Shown here piece after piece: positions 44,010 through 53,804 of a stretch of 64,000 nt of DNA. Source of the DNA: Trinickia dabaoshanensis (GTDB taxonomy: Bacteria; Pseudomonadota; Gammaproteobacteria; Burkholderiales; Burkholderiaceae); contig NZ_PNYA01000009.1 in assembly GCF_002879885.1 (NCBI RefSeq), forward strand, positions 1-64,000, written 5' to 3'. The position numbers and the translations under genes are program-made. Numbering within the stretch: position 1 is the first letter of the stretch; every line of letters begins with the position of its first letter. The notes beneath the pieces are model-generated. The model worked only from the letters and a program-made list of their open reading frames with translations. It ran no database searches and was not told the DNA's origin.

Positions 44010-45874
44010 AACACTTTCCCAAACTGCTGTCGTCGCAGATCGGCTTCGATGTCGCTCAATCGATGCTGGATGGCTTCAATCGCCACTACGGCTCGTTCCG
44101 CGCCGCGGCCGTGCGCGCGAAGGCGCTGTTCGAAGCGGGCGATTGGCTCGCGCTGCAAAAGCTCGCGCGCGACCGGATCGCCTCGTACGACGATCGCGTC
44201 GAGGAATGCGTGCACCTGCTGGAGGACGAATACGACGCCGAAAACATCGACGACGAGATCTGGCAGCAAATCAAGCTGCACTACATCGGCCTGCTGACAC
44301 AACATTTGCAGCCCGAGTGCGCCGAAACGTTCTTCAATTCGGTGTGCTGCAAGATCCTGCATCGCTCGTATTTCAACAACGATTTCATCTTCGTGCGGCC
44401 CGTCATCTCGACGGAATACCTCGAAAACGACGAGCCGGCCGCAAAGCCGACCTATCGCGCGTACTACCCGGGCAAAGACGGTCTTGCCGCGACGCTCGAG
44501 CGCATCGTGACGAATTTTCAATTGGAGCGGCCGTTCGAGGACCTATCGCGGGACGTATCGTGCATCATCGATTCGATCCACGAAACGTATGGGGCCTTCT
44601 CGGAAGCGGTGAACTTCCAAGTGCACGTGCTCTCGTCGCTGTTTTATCGCAACAAGGCGGCGTACATCGTCGGCCGTATCATCAACGGCGAACTCCTGCT
44701 GCCGTTCGCGGTGCCGATCCGCCACGTGAAGCCGGGGCTGCTCGCGCTCGATACCGTGCTGCTCAAACGCGAACAACTGCAAATCATTTTCAGCTTCTCG
44801 CATTCGTACTTTCTCGTCGATATGGACGTACCGTCCGCCTACGTCGACTTCCTCGGCACGATCATGCCGGGCAAGCCGAGAGCGGAGATCTACACGTCGG
44901 TCGGCTTGCAAAAGCAAGGCAAGAATCTGTTCTATCGCGACTTGCTCAAGCACCTTTCGCATTCGAGCGATCACTTCATCGTCGCGCCGGGTATCAAAGG
45001 GCTCGTGATGGTGGTATTCACCTTGCCCTCGTTCCCCTACGTCTTCAAGATCATCAAGGACGCCTTCCCGCCGCCGAAGGAAACCACGCGCCAGAAGATC
45101 CAGGAGAAATATCTGCTCGTGAAACGCCACGACCGGCTGGGGCGGATGGCCGATACGCTCGAATATTCGAGCGTGGCGTTGCCGCTCGCGCGCCTGGACG
45201 AAGCGCTCCTGCGCGAACTCGAGAAGGAAGCGCCTTCGATGATCGAGTACGAGGGCGATTCCCTGATCATCAAGCACGTCTATATCGAGCGCCGCATGGT
45301 GCCGCTCAACCTGTTCCTGCAAAACGGCGACGATGCCGATATCGAGCACGCGATCAAGGAATACGGGGATGCGGTCAAAGAGCTCATGCAGGCGAACATC
45401 TTCCCGGGCGACATGCTCTACAAGAATTTCGGCGTCACCCGGCAAGGACGCGTGGTGTTCTACGATTACGACGAGATCGAATACCTGACCGACTGCAACG
45501 TGCGTCACGTGCCGCAAGCACGGAACGAGGAAGACGAATTGTCGGCCGAACCGTGGTATGCCGTCGGCCCGAACGATATTTTCCCCGAGACGTATTCCAC
45601 CTTCTTGCTCGGCGATCCCACGGTGCGTCAGTATTTCATGCGCCATCACGCCGATTTCTTCGATCCGAAGCTCTGGCAAACGCACAAGGACATGCTGCTC
45701 AAGGGCGACTTGCCCGACTTCTTTCCCTATGACAAGAGCGTGCGCTTTTGCAATCGCTTCCCGGCTCGGTTTGCCTCTACGCATCAGTGCTGCGCACACG
45801 AAGCCGGCGCGGCGCCCGGCACCGAAACGGCGCGCGCGGACGGCGGCGGCTCCGATGCCGCCCGCGCGGCGTAA
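44006..45874 (+). CDS. aceK: Isocitrate dehydrogenase kinase/phosphatase AceK
   Basis: Bifunctional enzyme that turns isocitrate dehydrogenase off and on, diverting carbon into the glyoxylate shunt. 622 residues; the family is nearer 580-600, the surplus being a Gly/Ala/Glu-rich tail after residue 590. Seen: [41 protein letters not shown], an ATP-site-like [27 protein letters not shown], and [24 protein letters not shown]. Coupled to the merR gene by ATGA overlap. Confidence 0.95.
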   Translation: MKHFPKLLSSQIGFDVAQSMLDGFNRHYGSFRAAAVRAKALFEAGDWLALQKLARDRIASYDDRVEECVHLLEDEYDAENIDDEIWQQIKLHYIGLLTQHLQPECAETFFNSVCCKILHRSYFNNDFIFVRPVISTEYLENDEPAAKPTYRAYYPGKDGLAATLERIVTNFQLERPFEDLSRDVSCIIDSIHETYGAFSEAVNFQVHVLSSLFYRNKAAYIVGRIINGELLLPFAVPIRHVKPGLLALDTVLLKREQLQIIFSFSHSYFLVDMDVPSAYVDFLGTIMPGKPRAEIYTSVGLQKQGKNLFYRDLLKHLSHSSDHFIVAPGIKGLVMVVFTLPSFPYVFKIIKDAFPPPKETTRQKIQEKYLLVKRHDRLGRMADTLEYSSVALPLARLDEALLRELEKEAPSMIEYEGDSLIIKHVYIERRMVPLNLFLQNGDDADIEHAIKEYGDAVKELMQANIFPGDMLYKNFGVTRQGRVVFYDYDEIEYLTDCNVRHVPQARNEEDELSAEPWYAVGPNDIFPETYSTFLLGDPTVRQYFMRHHADFFDPKLWQTHKDMLLKGDLPDFFPYDKSVRFCNRFPARFASTHQCCAHEAGAAPGTETARADGGGSDAARAA

Positions 45875-45934
45875 GCCCCCGCCCGGGCGCTCTTCACAGC
45901 CTGCTCTCGGCTCAACCACCGCGACGACACACTC

Positions 45935-46696
45935 ATGAACGATCAGAATCACCCGCTCGCGCAACTCTTCGCGAACAACGAAGCTTGGGTCGAGCGCAAG
46001 CTCTCCCAAGACCCGGAATACTTCACGCGCCTTGCCGACCAGCAAGCGCCCGAGTACCTGTGGATCGGCTGCTCCGATTCGCGCGTGCCCGCCAATCAGA
46101 TCATCGGGCTGCCGCCGGGCGAGGTGTTCGTCCATCGCAACATCGCGAACGTCGTCGTGCACACCGACCTGAACTGCCTGTCGGTGATCCAATTCGCCGT
46201 GGACCTGCTCAAGGTCAAGCACATCATGGTGGTGGGCCACTACGGCTGCTCGGGCGTCGGGGCCGCGCTGCACGACCGCCGCGTCGGGTTGGCCGACAAC
46301 TGGCTGCACCATATTCACGACGTCCGCGCCAAGCACGCCGCGCTGCTCGAGAAGTGGCCGATGGTGGCGCGTCACCGCCGCCTCGTCGAACTGAACACGA
46401 TCGAGCAAGTCGTCAATGTTTGCCGCACGACGATCGTCAACGACGCCTGGGCGCGCAGCCAGCCGCTGACCGTGCACGGCCTCGCCTACGGCGTGCACGA
46501 CGGGCGCGTTCGAAATCTCGGCATGACGATTTCGAACGCCGAGGGATTGGACGAGACCTACCAACGCTGTGTCGCCGCGCTTTCGGCCGAGCAGGCCGGC
46601 ACGGCGAAAAACGACGTGGTTGCCGCCGACGCCGCGGATCTCGCGAACGTCGAGCAGGTAGCCAAGGGTGTGATCAAGGAGATAAAACATGACTGA
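45935..46696 (+). CDS. can: Beta-class carbonic anhydrase
   Basis: 253-residue Zn enzyme interconverting CO2 and bicarbonate. Seen: Cys46 and Asp48 in WIGCSDSRVPANQ, His102 and Cys105 in VVGHYGCSGV, the complete zinc set, and HRNIANVVVHTDLNCLSV. The C-terminal 25 residues are Ala/Asp-rich. It overlaps the thiolase gene by 8 bases, suggesting co-expression; bicarbonate supply for acyl-CoA carboxylation would fit. Confidence 0.95.
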   Translation: MNDQNHPLAQLFANNEAWVERKLSQDPEYFTRLADQQAPEYLWIGCSDSRVPANQIIGLPPGEVFVHRNIANVVVHTDLNCLSVIQFAVDLLKVKHIMVVGHYGCSGVGAALHDRRVGLADNWLHHIHDVRAKHAALLEKWPMVARHRRLVELNTIEQVVNVCRTTIVNDAWARSQPLTVHGLAYGVHDGRVRNLGMTISNAEGLDETYQRCVAALSAEQAGTAKNDVVAADAADLANVEQVAKGVIKEIKHD

Positions 46697-47894
46697 CGCA
46701 ACGCGCAATACGAAGGACCCCATCGTTATCGTCTCCGCGGCGCGTACGCCGATGGCGGCGTTCCAAGGCGAGTTCGCCTCGCTGACCTCGCCGCAACTCG
46801 GTTCGGCGGCGATCGCGGCCGCGCTCGAGCGCTCGGGCCTGAAGGCGGAGCAGATCGAGGAAGCGCTGATGGGCTGCGTGCTGCCGGCGGGCCTGGGCCA
46901 AGCACCGGCCCGGCAAGCGGCATTGGGCGCGGGCTTGCCGCTCGCAACGGGCTGCACGACCGTGAACAAGATGTGCGGCTCGGGCATGCGCGCGGCGATG
47001 TTCGCGCACGACATGCTCGCGGCCGGCTCGGTGGACGTCATGGTCGCCGGCGGCATGGAAAGCATGACCAACGCCCCCTACCTGCTGCCCAAGGCGCGCG
47101 GCGGCATGCGCATGGGACACGGCCAAGTGCTCGATCACATGTTCCTCGACGGCTTGGAGGATGCCTATGAAAAAGGCCGCCTGATGGGCACGTTCGCCGA
47201 GGAATGCGCGAGCGCTTACGGTTTCACGCGCGAGGCGCAAGACGCGTTCGCCATCGAATCGCTGGTGCGCGCAAAACGCGCCAACGAGGACGGCTCGTTC
47301 GCGTGGGAAATCGCGCCCGTGAAGGTCGCCGGCCGCAAGGGCGACGAAGTAACGATCTCGCGCGACGAGCAACCGTTCAAGGCCAATCTAGAGAAGATCG
47401 CGACGCTCAAGCCCGCCTTCAGCAAGACGGGCACGGTCACGGCCGCCAATTCGTCGTCGATCTCCGACGGCGCCGCCGCGCTCGTCATGATGCGCGCCTC
47501 GACGGCCGAGCGGCTCGGTCTCTCGCCGCTCGCACGCGTCGTCGGGCATTCGACGTTCGCCCAAGAGCCTTCGAAGTTCACGACGGCACCCGTCGGCGCG
47601 ATCCGCAAGCTGCTCGAGAAAAACGACTGGCACGCGAACGACGTCGATCTTTACGAAGTCAACGAGGCATTCGCCGTCGTCACGATGGCCGCGATGACCG
47701 AGCATGCACTGCCGCACGAGAAGGTGAACGTGAACGGCGGCGCCTGTGCGCTCGGCCATCCCATCGGCGCATCGGGGGCGCGCATTCTCGTCACGCTGAT
47801 CGGGGCGCTGCGCAAGCGCGGCGGCAAGCGCGGCGTTGCGAGCCTGTGCATCGGCGGCGGCGAAGCGACGGCGATGGGCATCGAAATCGTCTGA
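46689..47894 (+). CDS. Acetyl-CoA acetyltransferase (thiolase)
   Basis: 401 residues, degradative/biosynthetic thiolase. Seen: catalytic Cys in TTVNKMCGSGMRAAM, the NVNGGACALGHPIGASGARIL loop with catalytic His, and the second Cys in ASLCIGGGEATAMGIE. It either joins two acetyl-CoA (PHA or ketone synthesis) or cleaves acetoacetyl-CoA. Starts inside the carbonic anhydrase stop region. Followed by an SDR that could be the partner reductase, but it is not a close PhaB. Confidence 0.94.
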   Translation: MTDATRNTKDPIVIVSAARTPMAAFQGEFASLTSPQLGSAAIAAALERSGLKAEQIEEALMGCVLPAGLGQAPARQAALGAGLPLATGCTTVNKMCGSGMRAAMFAHDMLAAGSVDVMVAGGMESMTNAPYLLPKARGGMRMGHGQVLDHMFLDGLEDAYEKGRLMGTFAEECASAYGFTREAQDAFAIESLVRAKRANEDGSFAWEIAPVKVAGRKGDEVTISRDEQPFKANLEKIATLKPAFSKTGTVTAANSSSISDGAAALVMMRASTAERLGLSPLARVVGHSTFAQEPSKFTTAPVGAIRKLLEKNDWHANDVDLYEVNEAFAVVTMAAMTEHALPHEKVNVNGGACALGHPIGASGARILVTLIGALRKRGGKRGVASLCIGGGEATAMGIEIV

Positions 47895-47972
47895 TCGATG
47901 CGCTCGGGGCCGGCTCGCCTATTGGCGCGCCGGCCGGATCGAATGCGCATGCATAGCGAACGGAGGGGCAGT

Positions 47973-48650
47973 ATGAAAACCGTATTGATCGTCGGCGCGT
48001 CGCGCGGCATCGGTCATGAGTTCGTACGCCAGTATCGCGCGGCCGGTTGGCGCGTGATCGCCACGGCGCGCGACGGCGAGGCCCTCGCCGAACTGCAGGC
48101 GCCGGGGGTCTCGGCGATTTCGCTCGACGTCACCGAGCCGGACGAAATCGCGGCGCTCGAAACGAAGCTCGCGGGCGAGCGGCTCGATGCGGCGCTGATC
48201 GTGGCCGGCGTCTACGGCCCGGCGACGGAGGGTGTCGAGCCGTTCTCCGCCGAGGACTTCGATTACGTCATGACGACCAACGTGCGCGGCCCGATGATGC
48301 TGATGCCGATCCTGCTACCGCTCGTCGAATCGGCGCACGGCGTGCTGGCGGTCGTGTCGAGCCGCATGGGCAGCATCGCCGAAGCCACGGGCACGACAGG
48401 CTGGCTGTATCGCACGAGTAAGGCGGCACTCAACTGCGCGCTGCGCATCGCCGGGCTGCAAACGCGCCGCGCCACGTGCGTCGCCCTGCACCCGGGCTGG
48501 GTGCGCACGTCAATGGGCGGCGCGAATGCGGCAATCGACGTGGAGCGCAGCGTGACGGGCATGCGCTCGGTCATTGCCGCGGCGGCGGCCGACCGAGACG
48601 CCTATCACGGCCGGTTCATTCAGTACGACGGCACGACCATCGACTGGTAG
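47973..48650 (+). CDS. Short-chain dehydrogenase/reductase (SDR), divergent
   Basis: 225 residues. Seen: VGASRGIGHEFVRQYRAAG at the N-terminus, VAGVYGPATEGVEPFSAEDF, SSRMGSIAEATGTTGWLYRTSKAALN with the YxxxK pair (YRTSK), and ALHPGWVRTSMGG. CGGAGGGGCAG precedes the ATG. The frame opens to 47898, but this start is clearly supported. Substrate unknown; located between thiolase and acyl-CoA dehydrogenase genes. Confidence 0.88.
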   Translation: MKTVLIVGASRGIGHEFVRQYRAAGWRVIATARDGEALAELQAPGVSAISLDVTEPDEIAALETKLAGERLDAALIVAGVYGPATEGVEPFSAEDFDYVMTTNVRGPMMLMPILLPLVESAHGVLAVVSSRMGSIAEATGTTGWLYRTSKAALNCALRIAGLQTRRATCVALHPGWVRTSMGGANAAIDVERSVTGMRSVIAAAAADRDAYHGRFIQYDGTTIDW

Positions 48651-48731
48651 CGGCGATTCCCCCCGAACGGCCCCGCAATCGACCATAGCAAGCAGTCCTA
48701 ATCGAATACCGAAATTACGGAGACGTCGGCC

Positions 48732-49865
48732 ATGGTGCTCGACCAAGATCACTCGATGATACGAGACGCCGTGCGCACGTTCGTGCGCGAGGCCATCGCA
48801 CCGCACGCGGCCGCCTGGGACCGCGAGCGATCGTTCCCGAAAGAGGTGCACCGGCAGTTGGCCGAGTTGGGCGCCTATGGCGTGCTCGTGCCGGCCGAGT
48901 ACGGCGGAGCGGGCCTCGATGCGCTTGCGCTCGCCGTCATCCTCGAGGAGATCGCGGCCGGCGACGGCGGCACCTCCACTGCGATTTCCGTCAACAACTG
49001 CCCCGTGTGCAGCATCTTGCTCGCCTATGGCAACGAGGAGCAAAAGCGCGATTGGCTCACCCCGCTCGCGCGCGGCGAGATGCTCGGCGCTTTTTGTCTA
49101 ACCGAGCCGCAGGCCGGATCGGATGCCTCGGCGCTGCGCACGGTGGCCGTGCGCGACGGCGACGCGTACGTCATCGACGGCGTCAAGCAATTCATCACGA
49201 GCGGCAAGAACGGCGACGTCGCGATCGTCTTGGCCGTAACCGATAAAGCCGCCGGCAAGCGCGGCATCAGCGCGTTCATCGTGCCGACGAACACCCCGGG
49301 CTACATCGTCGCCCGGCTCGAGGACAAGCTCGGCCAACACTCGTCGGACACCGCGCAGATCGTTTTCGAGGGCTGCCGCGTGCCGGCCGCCAATCGTATC
49401 GGCGCGGAAGGCGAGGGCTACAAGATCGCGCTCTCGGGACTCGAAGGCGGGCGCATCGGCATCGCCGCGCAGAGCGTCGGCATGGCCCGCGCGGCATTCG
49501 ACGCCGCGCTCGACTATGCGCGCGAACGCGAAAGTTTCGGCCAGCCGATCTATGCGCACCAAGCCGTGCAGTTTCGTTTCGCCGAGATGGCGACCCAGCT
49601 CGAAGCCGCCCGTCAACTCGTATGGCACGCGGCTTCCCTCAAGGATGCGGGCCTGCCTTGTCTGACCGAAGCGGCGATGGCCAAGCTGTTCGCTTCCGAG
49701 GCCGCCGAGCGCATTTGCTCGAATGCGATCCAAACGTTCGGCGGATACGGTTACGTCAGCGACTTCCCGGTCGAGCGCATCTACCGCGACGTTCGCGTCT
49801 GCCAGATTTACGAAGGCACGAGCGATATCCAGAAGATCCTGATCGCGCGAGGGCTCGCGCAATGA
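48732..49865 (+). CDS. Acyl-CoA dehydrogenase
   Basis: 377 residues, FAD enzyme of acyl-CoA oxidation. Seen: PAEYGGAGLDALALAVILEEIAAGDG, the FAD-contacting FCLTEPQAGSDAS and QFITSGKNGDVAIVLAVT, LEGGRIGIAAQSVG, and the catalytic Glu in QIYEGTSDIQKILIARGL. This catalytic position is that of the straight-chain and isobutyryl types. CGGAGA lies before the ATG. Overlaps the next gene by ATGA. Confidence 0.93.
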   Translation: MVLDQDHSMIRDAVRTFVREAIAPHAAAWDRERSFPKEVHRQLAELGAYGVLVPAEYGGAGLDALALAVILEEIAAGDGGTSTAISVNNCPVCSILLAYGNEEQKRDWLTPLARGEMLGAFCLTEPQAGSDASALRTVAVRDGDAYVIDGVKQFITSGKNGDVAIVLAVTDKAAGKRGISAFIVPTNTPGYIVARLEDKLGQHSSDTAQIVFEGCRVPAANRIGAEGEGYKIALSGLEGGRIGIAAQSVGMARAAFDAALDYARERESFGQPIYAHQAVQFRFAEMATQLEAARQLVWHAASLKDAGLPCLTEAAMAKLFASEAAERICSNAIQTFGGYGYVSDFPVERIYRDVRVCQIYEGTSDIQKILIARGLAQ

Positions 49866-50293
49866 CGGCACCGCTCGAATGCCCATGCGGCGGCGCGGCT
49901 CCGGGGCGCTCGAGCACCGCCGCCGCGCCCCGCTTCGACGCGTGCTGCGGTCCCTATCTCGACGGCCGCGCGGTGGCGCCCACGGCGCTCGAATTGATGC
50001 GCTCGCGCTACAGCGCTTATGTGCTGGGCCACACAGACTACCTGCGCGCGACCTGGGATCCTGCCACTTGTCCCGCCGACCTCGACGTCGACGTGGATGC
50101 GCCCGACGCGCCGCGCTGGCTCGGGCTGCAAGTGAAGCGATTCGAGCCGCAAGACGCGCGGCACGCGATCGTCGAGTTCGTCGCTCGCTACAAGCAAGGC
50201 GGCCGTGGCCACCGTCTGCATGAGACCAGCCGCTTCGTACGCGGCGACGACGAACGCTGGCGCTACGTGGACGGCGACGTTAGCGAGCGCTAA
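49862..50293 (+). CDS. YchJ-family protein (SEC-C/UPF0225-like)
   Basis: 143 residues. Seen: a zinc-knuckle-like CPCGGAAPGRS ... FDACCGPYLDGRAVAPTALELMRSRYSAYVLGHTDYLRATW at the N-terminus and a NTF2-like beta part with FVARYKQGGRGHRLHETSRFVRGDDERWRYVDGDV at the end. The pattern CPCGG with CCGPYLDG is that of YchJ. Function unknown. Start ATG overlaps the acyl-CoA dehydrogenase stop, so it is the operon's last gene. Confidence 0.87.
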   Translation: MTAPLECPCGGAAPGRSSTAAAPRFDACCGPYLDGRAVAPTALELMRSRYSAYVLGHTDYLRATWDPATCPADLDVDVDAPDAPRWLGLQVKRFEPQDARHAIVEFVARYKQGGRGHRLHETSRFVRGDDERWRYVDGDVSER

Positions 50294-50730
50294 CTCGCGC
50301 GCTTTTTTCGTCGATCTTTGCACGGGCAAAGGTTGACGACACATCCACCCGGGCCGCTCGGCGCCCCGGGTTCTCCTGCATTGCACGGATCATTTTGGCG
50401 ACGATACGATGGCCGGGCTTGTGGTGCGCCGGCATTCGGGCATGTCCCTCTCCGGCGATCCATACCGGCGATCGCAATCGACCGCGTCGTTTAAGTATTC
50501 GCTTAACGCGCGGTCCATCGCCGCCGGGTAAGCCGCTCCCGCTTTCGCACATGATCGGCCGCCGCGTTGGTGCCGCGGTCTAAGGGGCGAATTGCGGCCG
50601 CCGGCCCGCTCTTTTCGGGCAACGGCGCGCAAAGCGGCTCGTGGATACTGAGTCGACCGGGCCCCTATGGCACTTTTGACGGTCCGGCCCTGCCCCAGCG
50701 CTTTTTTTTGTGATCAGAGCAGACACGCGC
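50294..50730. other. 437-base intergenic region
   Basis: No gene is visible. Contents: the weak stem-loop at 50347, an AT-richer patch near 50493-50505, and an oligo-T run at 50702-50709 just before the hydrolase gene. A promoter for the hydrolase must lie here, but I cannot identify it. Confidence 0.5.
50347..50371 (+). terminator. Possible terminator after the acyl-CoA operon
   Basis: ACCCGGG (50347-50353) pairs with CCCGGGT (50365-50371) around an eleven-base loop, but only a weak T run follows, so it may be inefficient or Rho-assisted. Confidence 0.35.
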
Positions 50731-52044
50731 ATGAGTTTGAAGAACGTATTCCTCGGTTGTTTGTGCGCGTGCGCATGGATGAGCGCCTTTGCAGGCGGCA
50801 CTGCGTCGTCCTCGGGCGACGCGATGCCCGAGCTGACGCTGGCCTCCAACGACGCAAGGCCGCTCGCTCGCGCGAGCGTCGCCCCGCTCGAGTTCGGCCA
50901 CAATGCCTACGCGTTGCCGGCGCTCGCGGGGAACATGAACGAGCAGATCGTTCGTATCCCCGTGAACGCGGCGGGGACGATCACGCTCGAGGCAACCATC
51001 TATAAACCCGACGGCAAAGGTCCGTTCCCGCTGGTCGTCTTCAATCACGGGAAGATCGAGGGCGACCCGCGCACGCAGCCGCGCAGCCGCCCGCTGTCGT
51101 TCGCGCGCGAATTCGTGCGGCGCGGCTATGTCGTGGTGGCGCCCAATCGCGAAGGCTTCGCGGATTCGGGCGGCGCCTATCGTCAAGAAGGCTGCAACGT
51201 CGAGAAGAACGGCGTCGCTCAAGCCGACGACGTGAAAGCGACGATCGAATACATGTCGAGCCGCGGCTACGTCGATCCTTCGCGCATCGTCGTGGCGGGC
51301 ACCTCGCATGGCGGCTTGACGACGATCGCGTACGGGATGGACGCATCGCAAGGCGTGCGCGGCTTGATCAACTTTTCGGGCGGATTGCGTCAAGACGCCT
51401 GCTCCGGCTGGCAAGACAATTTGACGAACGCGTTCGAGCAGTACGGCGAAACGGTGCGCGTCCCCTCCCTCTGGGTCTACGGCGATAACGATTCGGTTTG
51501 GAGTCCTAACTTAACGAAGCGCATGTACGCGCAGTACGTCGCGCATGGCGCCCCCGCCGAAATGGTCGACTTCGGCGATTACAAGAACGACGCGCATCGG
51601 CTCGTCGTCGATCGCGACGGCGTGCGCATTTGGTGGCCGGCCGTCGAAGCGTTCCTCGAACACATCGGCATGCCCACACGCGTGCAGTACGAGGTCCAAG
51701 ATCTGACGATTCCGCGTGCCTCGGGTTATGCGTCGATCGACGCCGTCAACTCGGTGCCCTATGTCGATGCCGCGGGCCGTGCCGCCTATCGTCAATTCCT
51801 CGATCAGTATCCGACCCGCGCATTCGCCGTCTCGTCATCGGGCGCGTGGTCCTGGGCCGAGGGTGGCGACAATCCGATATCGGTCGCGCTCGCCAATTGC
51901 AACAAAGAAAACGGCAACTCGCCGTGCCGCCTGTATGCCGTCGACAATCGCGTCGTCTGGAACGACCGATCTTCCGATTCTCAAACGGCCTCGTCGACGA
52001 ACGACGACCACCAAAGCGAATCCGCGTTAGCCAGCCGCGACTAA
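50731..52044 (+). CDS. Exported alpha/beta hydrolase (dienelactone-hydrolase-like) with extra C-terminal domain
   Basis: 437 residues. Seen: a signal peptide (NVFLGCLCACAWMSAFAGG), a DLH-type hydrolase domain with VVFNHGKIEGD, nucleophile VVAGTSHGGLT, an acid in WVYGDNDSVW and His in YKNDAHRLVVD, and a distinct C-terminal region (about 320-420) ending NCNKENGNSPCRLYAVDNRVVW. The last motif occurs as a small Cys-containing module in other exported proteins. The tail is Ser/Asp-rich. ATG 50731 chosen over 50710 because it opens the signal peptide. Confidence 0.87.
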   Translation: MSLKNVFLGCLCACAWMSAFAGGTASSSGDAMPELTLASNDARPLARASVAPLEFGHNAYALPALAGNMNEQIVRIPVNAAGTITLEATIYKPDGKGPFPLVVFNHGKIEGDPRTQPRSRPLSFAREFVRRGYVVVAPNREGFADSGGAYRQEGCNVEKNGVAQADDVKATIEYMSSRGYVDPSRIVVAGTSHGGLTTIAYGMDASQGVRGLINFSGGLRQDACSGWQDNLTNAFEQYGETVRVPSLWVYGDNDSVWSPNLTKRMYAQYVAHGAPAEMVDFGDYKNDAHRLVVDRDGVRIWWPAVEAFLEHIGMPTRVQYEVQDLTIPRASGYASIDAVNSVPYVDAAGRAAYRQFLDQYPTRAFAVSSSGAWSWAEGGDNPISVALANCNKENGNSPCRLYAVDNRVVWNDRSSDSQTASSTNDDHQSESALASRD

Positions 52045-52110
52045 TTCGAGACCGGCCCGCGGGCCGATCGCCTGACACGCCCCCCCTTTTTCCTCCGATC
52101 TTTCTTCGAG

Positions 52111-52133
52111 ACGCGCCGCTTCGGCGCGTTTTT
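52111..52133 (+). terminator. Rho-independent terminator after the hydrolase gene
   Basis: ACGCGCCG (52111-52118) pairs perfectly with CGGCGCGT (52122-52129) around a three-base loop, followed by five T. Confidence 0.88.
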
Positions 52134-52199
52134 GCGCTCGCCTTCCGGAACATCGAAATCGGTTCCACCTGCGTCATCCCAAATTTTTTTGCAACCCGC

Positions 52200-52214
52200 A
52201 CGTCACTCTGACGT
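52200..52214. promoter_or_regulatory. Palindrome ACGTCA-CTC-TGACGT upstream of bioA
   Basis: Perfect six-base arms with a three-base spacer, about 240 bases before bioA and just past the preceding terminator. It might be an operator of the biotin operon; no BirA-type site is expected because BirA here lacks a DNA-binding domain. Confidence 0.4.
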
Positions 52215-52454
52215 CGCTATCTACGGTCATTTTTTGGGATCTCGTAAAAAGCGTCGCCAGATGCCCTGAACAGCGCCGAACGACGCTTTGTCCGGGCTCG
52301 TGCAGGTAGGTGCAATCGAGCGCCGAACGCGCTAATCTCACGCCGTTTTTGTCCGCGCGGCGTTGCTCGAACCGTCCATTCGACTGACCTGTCCCGCGCG
52401 TTTTTCCGCATGCGAGGGGCGCGAGCGCGCCCGCTTCATGCCACGGAGCGGTGA

Positions 52455-53804
52455 GTGAACGTAGAACCAGCCGAACACGATTGGGTCGCCCGCAGCCTGA
52501 AGGCCGTGTGGCACCCCTGCACGCAGATGAAGCATCACGAGCGTCTGCCGCTCGTCCCCGTTGCCCGCGGCAAGGGCCCCTGGCTCTACGACCGAGCGGG
52601 CCATCGCTACCTCGACGCCATTAGCTCGTGGTGGGTCAACCTTTTCGGTCACGCGAACGAGGACATCAACGCGGCCCTCAAAACGCAGCTCGATACGCTC
52701 GAGCACGCCATGCTCGCGGGCTGCACGCACGAAACCGCCGTAGAACTGGCCGAACGTCTGTCGGCCGCGACGCACGGCACCCTCGGTCATGCGTTCTTCG
52801 CATCGGACGGCGCCTGCGCCGTCGAAATCGCGCTGAAGATGAGCTTTCACTACTGGCGCAATCGCGGCCGCACCGAGAAGCGCGAATTCGTCTGCGTCGC
52901 GAACGGCTACCATGGCGAGACGATCGGTGCGCTCGGCGTGACCGATGTCGCATTGTTTAGGGATGCTTACGATCCGTTGATTCGCGGCGCGCATATCGTC
53001 GCCTCGCCCGACGCGCGTTTGGCCGAGCCCGGCGAAAGCGCGGCCGAGTTCGCGCATCGTGCCCTAGAAGACGGGCGCAAGCTGCTCGACGCGCACGGTT
53101 CGCGCATCGCCGCGCTGATCGTCGAGCCACTCGTGCAATGCGCGGCCGGCATGGCGATTCACGATAGCGCCTACATCGCGGGCCTGCGCAAGCTCTGCGA
53201 CGAATACGAGGTGCATCTGATCGCCGACGAGATCGCGGTCGGCTGCGGCCGCACGGGCACCTTCTTCGCGTGCGAACAGGCCGGCGTGTGGCCCGATTTT
53301 CTCTGTCTGTCGAAAGGAATCAGCGGCGGCTACTTGCCGCTTTCGCTCGTGCTCTCGCGTGACGAAATCTACGCGGCGTTTTACGACGACGACACCGCGC
53401 GCGGCTTCCTGCACTCGCATTCGTACACCGGCAACCCGCTCGCCTGCCGCGCCGCGCTCGCCACGCTCGATTTGTTCGCCCGCGACGACGTGCTCGCGCA
53501 AAACGAAAAGAAGGCGGCCCTGCTGATGGAGGCGCTCGCGCCCGTGCGCGCGCTCGACACCGTGCGTCACGTGCGGCGCGCGGGCACCATCATCGCCTTC
53601 GACGTTGCGATCGAAGGCGACGCGGCGCGTACGTTCTCGCGCCGCTTCTTCGAGCAGGCGCTTTCCCGCGAGTTGTTGCTACGCCCGATCGGCCGCACCG
53701 TCTATCTCATGCCCCCCTATATTTTGGACTCCGAAACGATCGCACTGCTCGGCTCGCGCACCTGCGAAACGCTCGAAGCCACGCTCACCGCGGGAGCGCA
53801 CTGA
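52455..53804 (+). CDS. bioA: Adenosylmethionine-8-amino-7-oxononanoate aminotransferase BioA
   Basis: PLP enzyme of biotin synthesis (KAPA to DAPA using AdoMet). 449 residues. Seen: [50 protein letters not shown], and the PLP Lys in [16 protein letters not shown], with [20 protein letters not shown]. Start is GTG at 52455 with GGAG about six bases upstream. Its stop shares one base with the bioF ATG (TGATG). Confidence 0.95.
   Translation: MNVEPAEHDWVARSLKAVWHPCTQMKHHERLPLVPVARGKGPWLYDRAGHRYLDAISSWWVNLFGHANEDINAALKTQLDTLEHAMLAGCTHETAVELAERLSAATHGTLGHAFFASDGACAVEIALKMSFHYWRNRGRTEKREFVCVANGYHGETIGALGVTDVALFRDAYDPLIRGAHIVASPDARLAEPGESAAEFAHRALEDGRKLLDAHGSRIAALIVEPLVQCAAGMAIHDSAYIAGLRKLCDEYEVHLIADEIAVGCGRTGTFFACEQAGVWPDFLCLSKGISGGYLPLSLVLSRDEIYAAFYDDDTARGFLHSHSYTGNPLACRAALATLDLFARDDVLAQNEKKAALLMEALAPVRALDTVRHVRRAGTIIAFDVAIEGDAARTFSRRFFEQALSRELLLRPIGRTVYLMPPYILDSETIALLGSRTCETLEATLTAGAH

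Larger units (their letters stand above)
52045..52454. other. 410-base intergenic region hydrolase / bioA
   Basis: Contains the hydrolase terminator and the ACGTCA palindrome; no gene is visible. The oligo-T runs at 52182-52189 and 52230-52235 stand out in otherwise GC-rich DNA. I see no reliable -35/-10 pair. Confidence 0.5.

Noticed and set aside
44543-47071. 842-codon minus-strand frame over aceK, carbonic anhydrase and thiolase
   Set aside because: Longest shadow frame in the window, but it runs antisense to three unambiguous genes and contains no domain.
50580-50660. CCCG-CTCTTTT-CGGG hairpin as terminator or small RNA
   Set aside because: Stem of four bases only and no T run in either direction at proper spacing.
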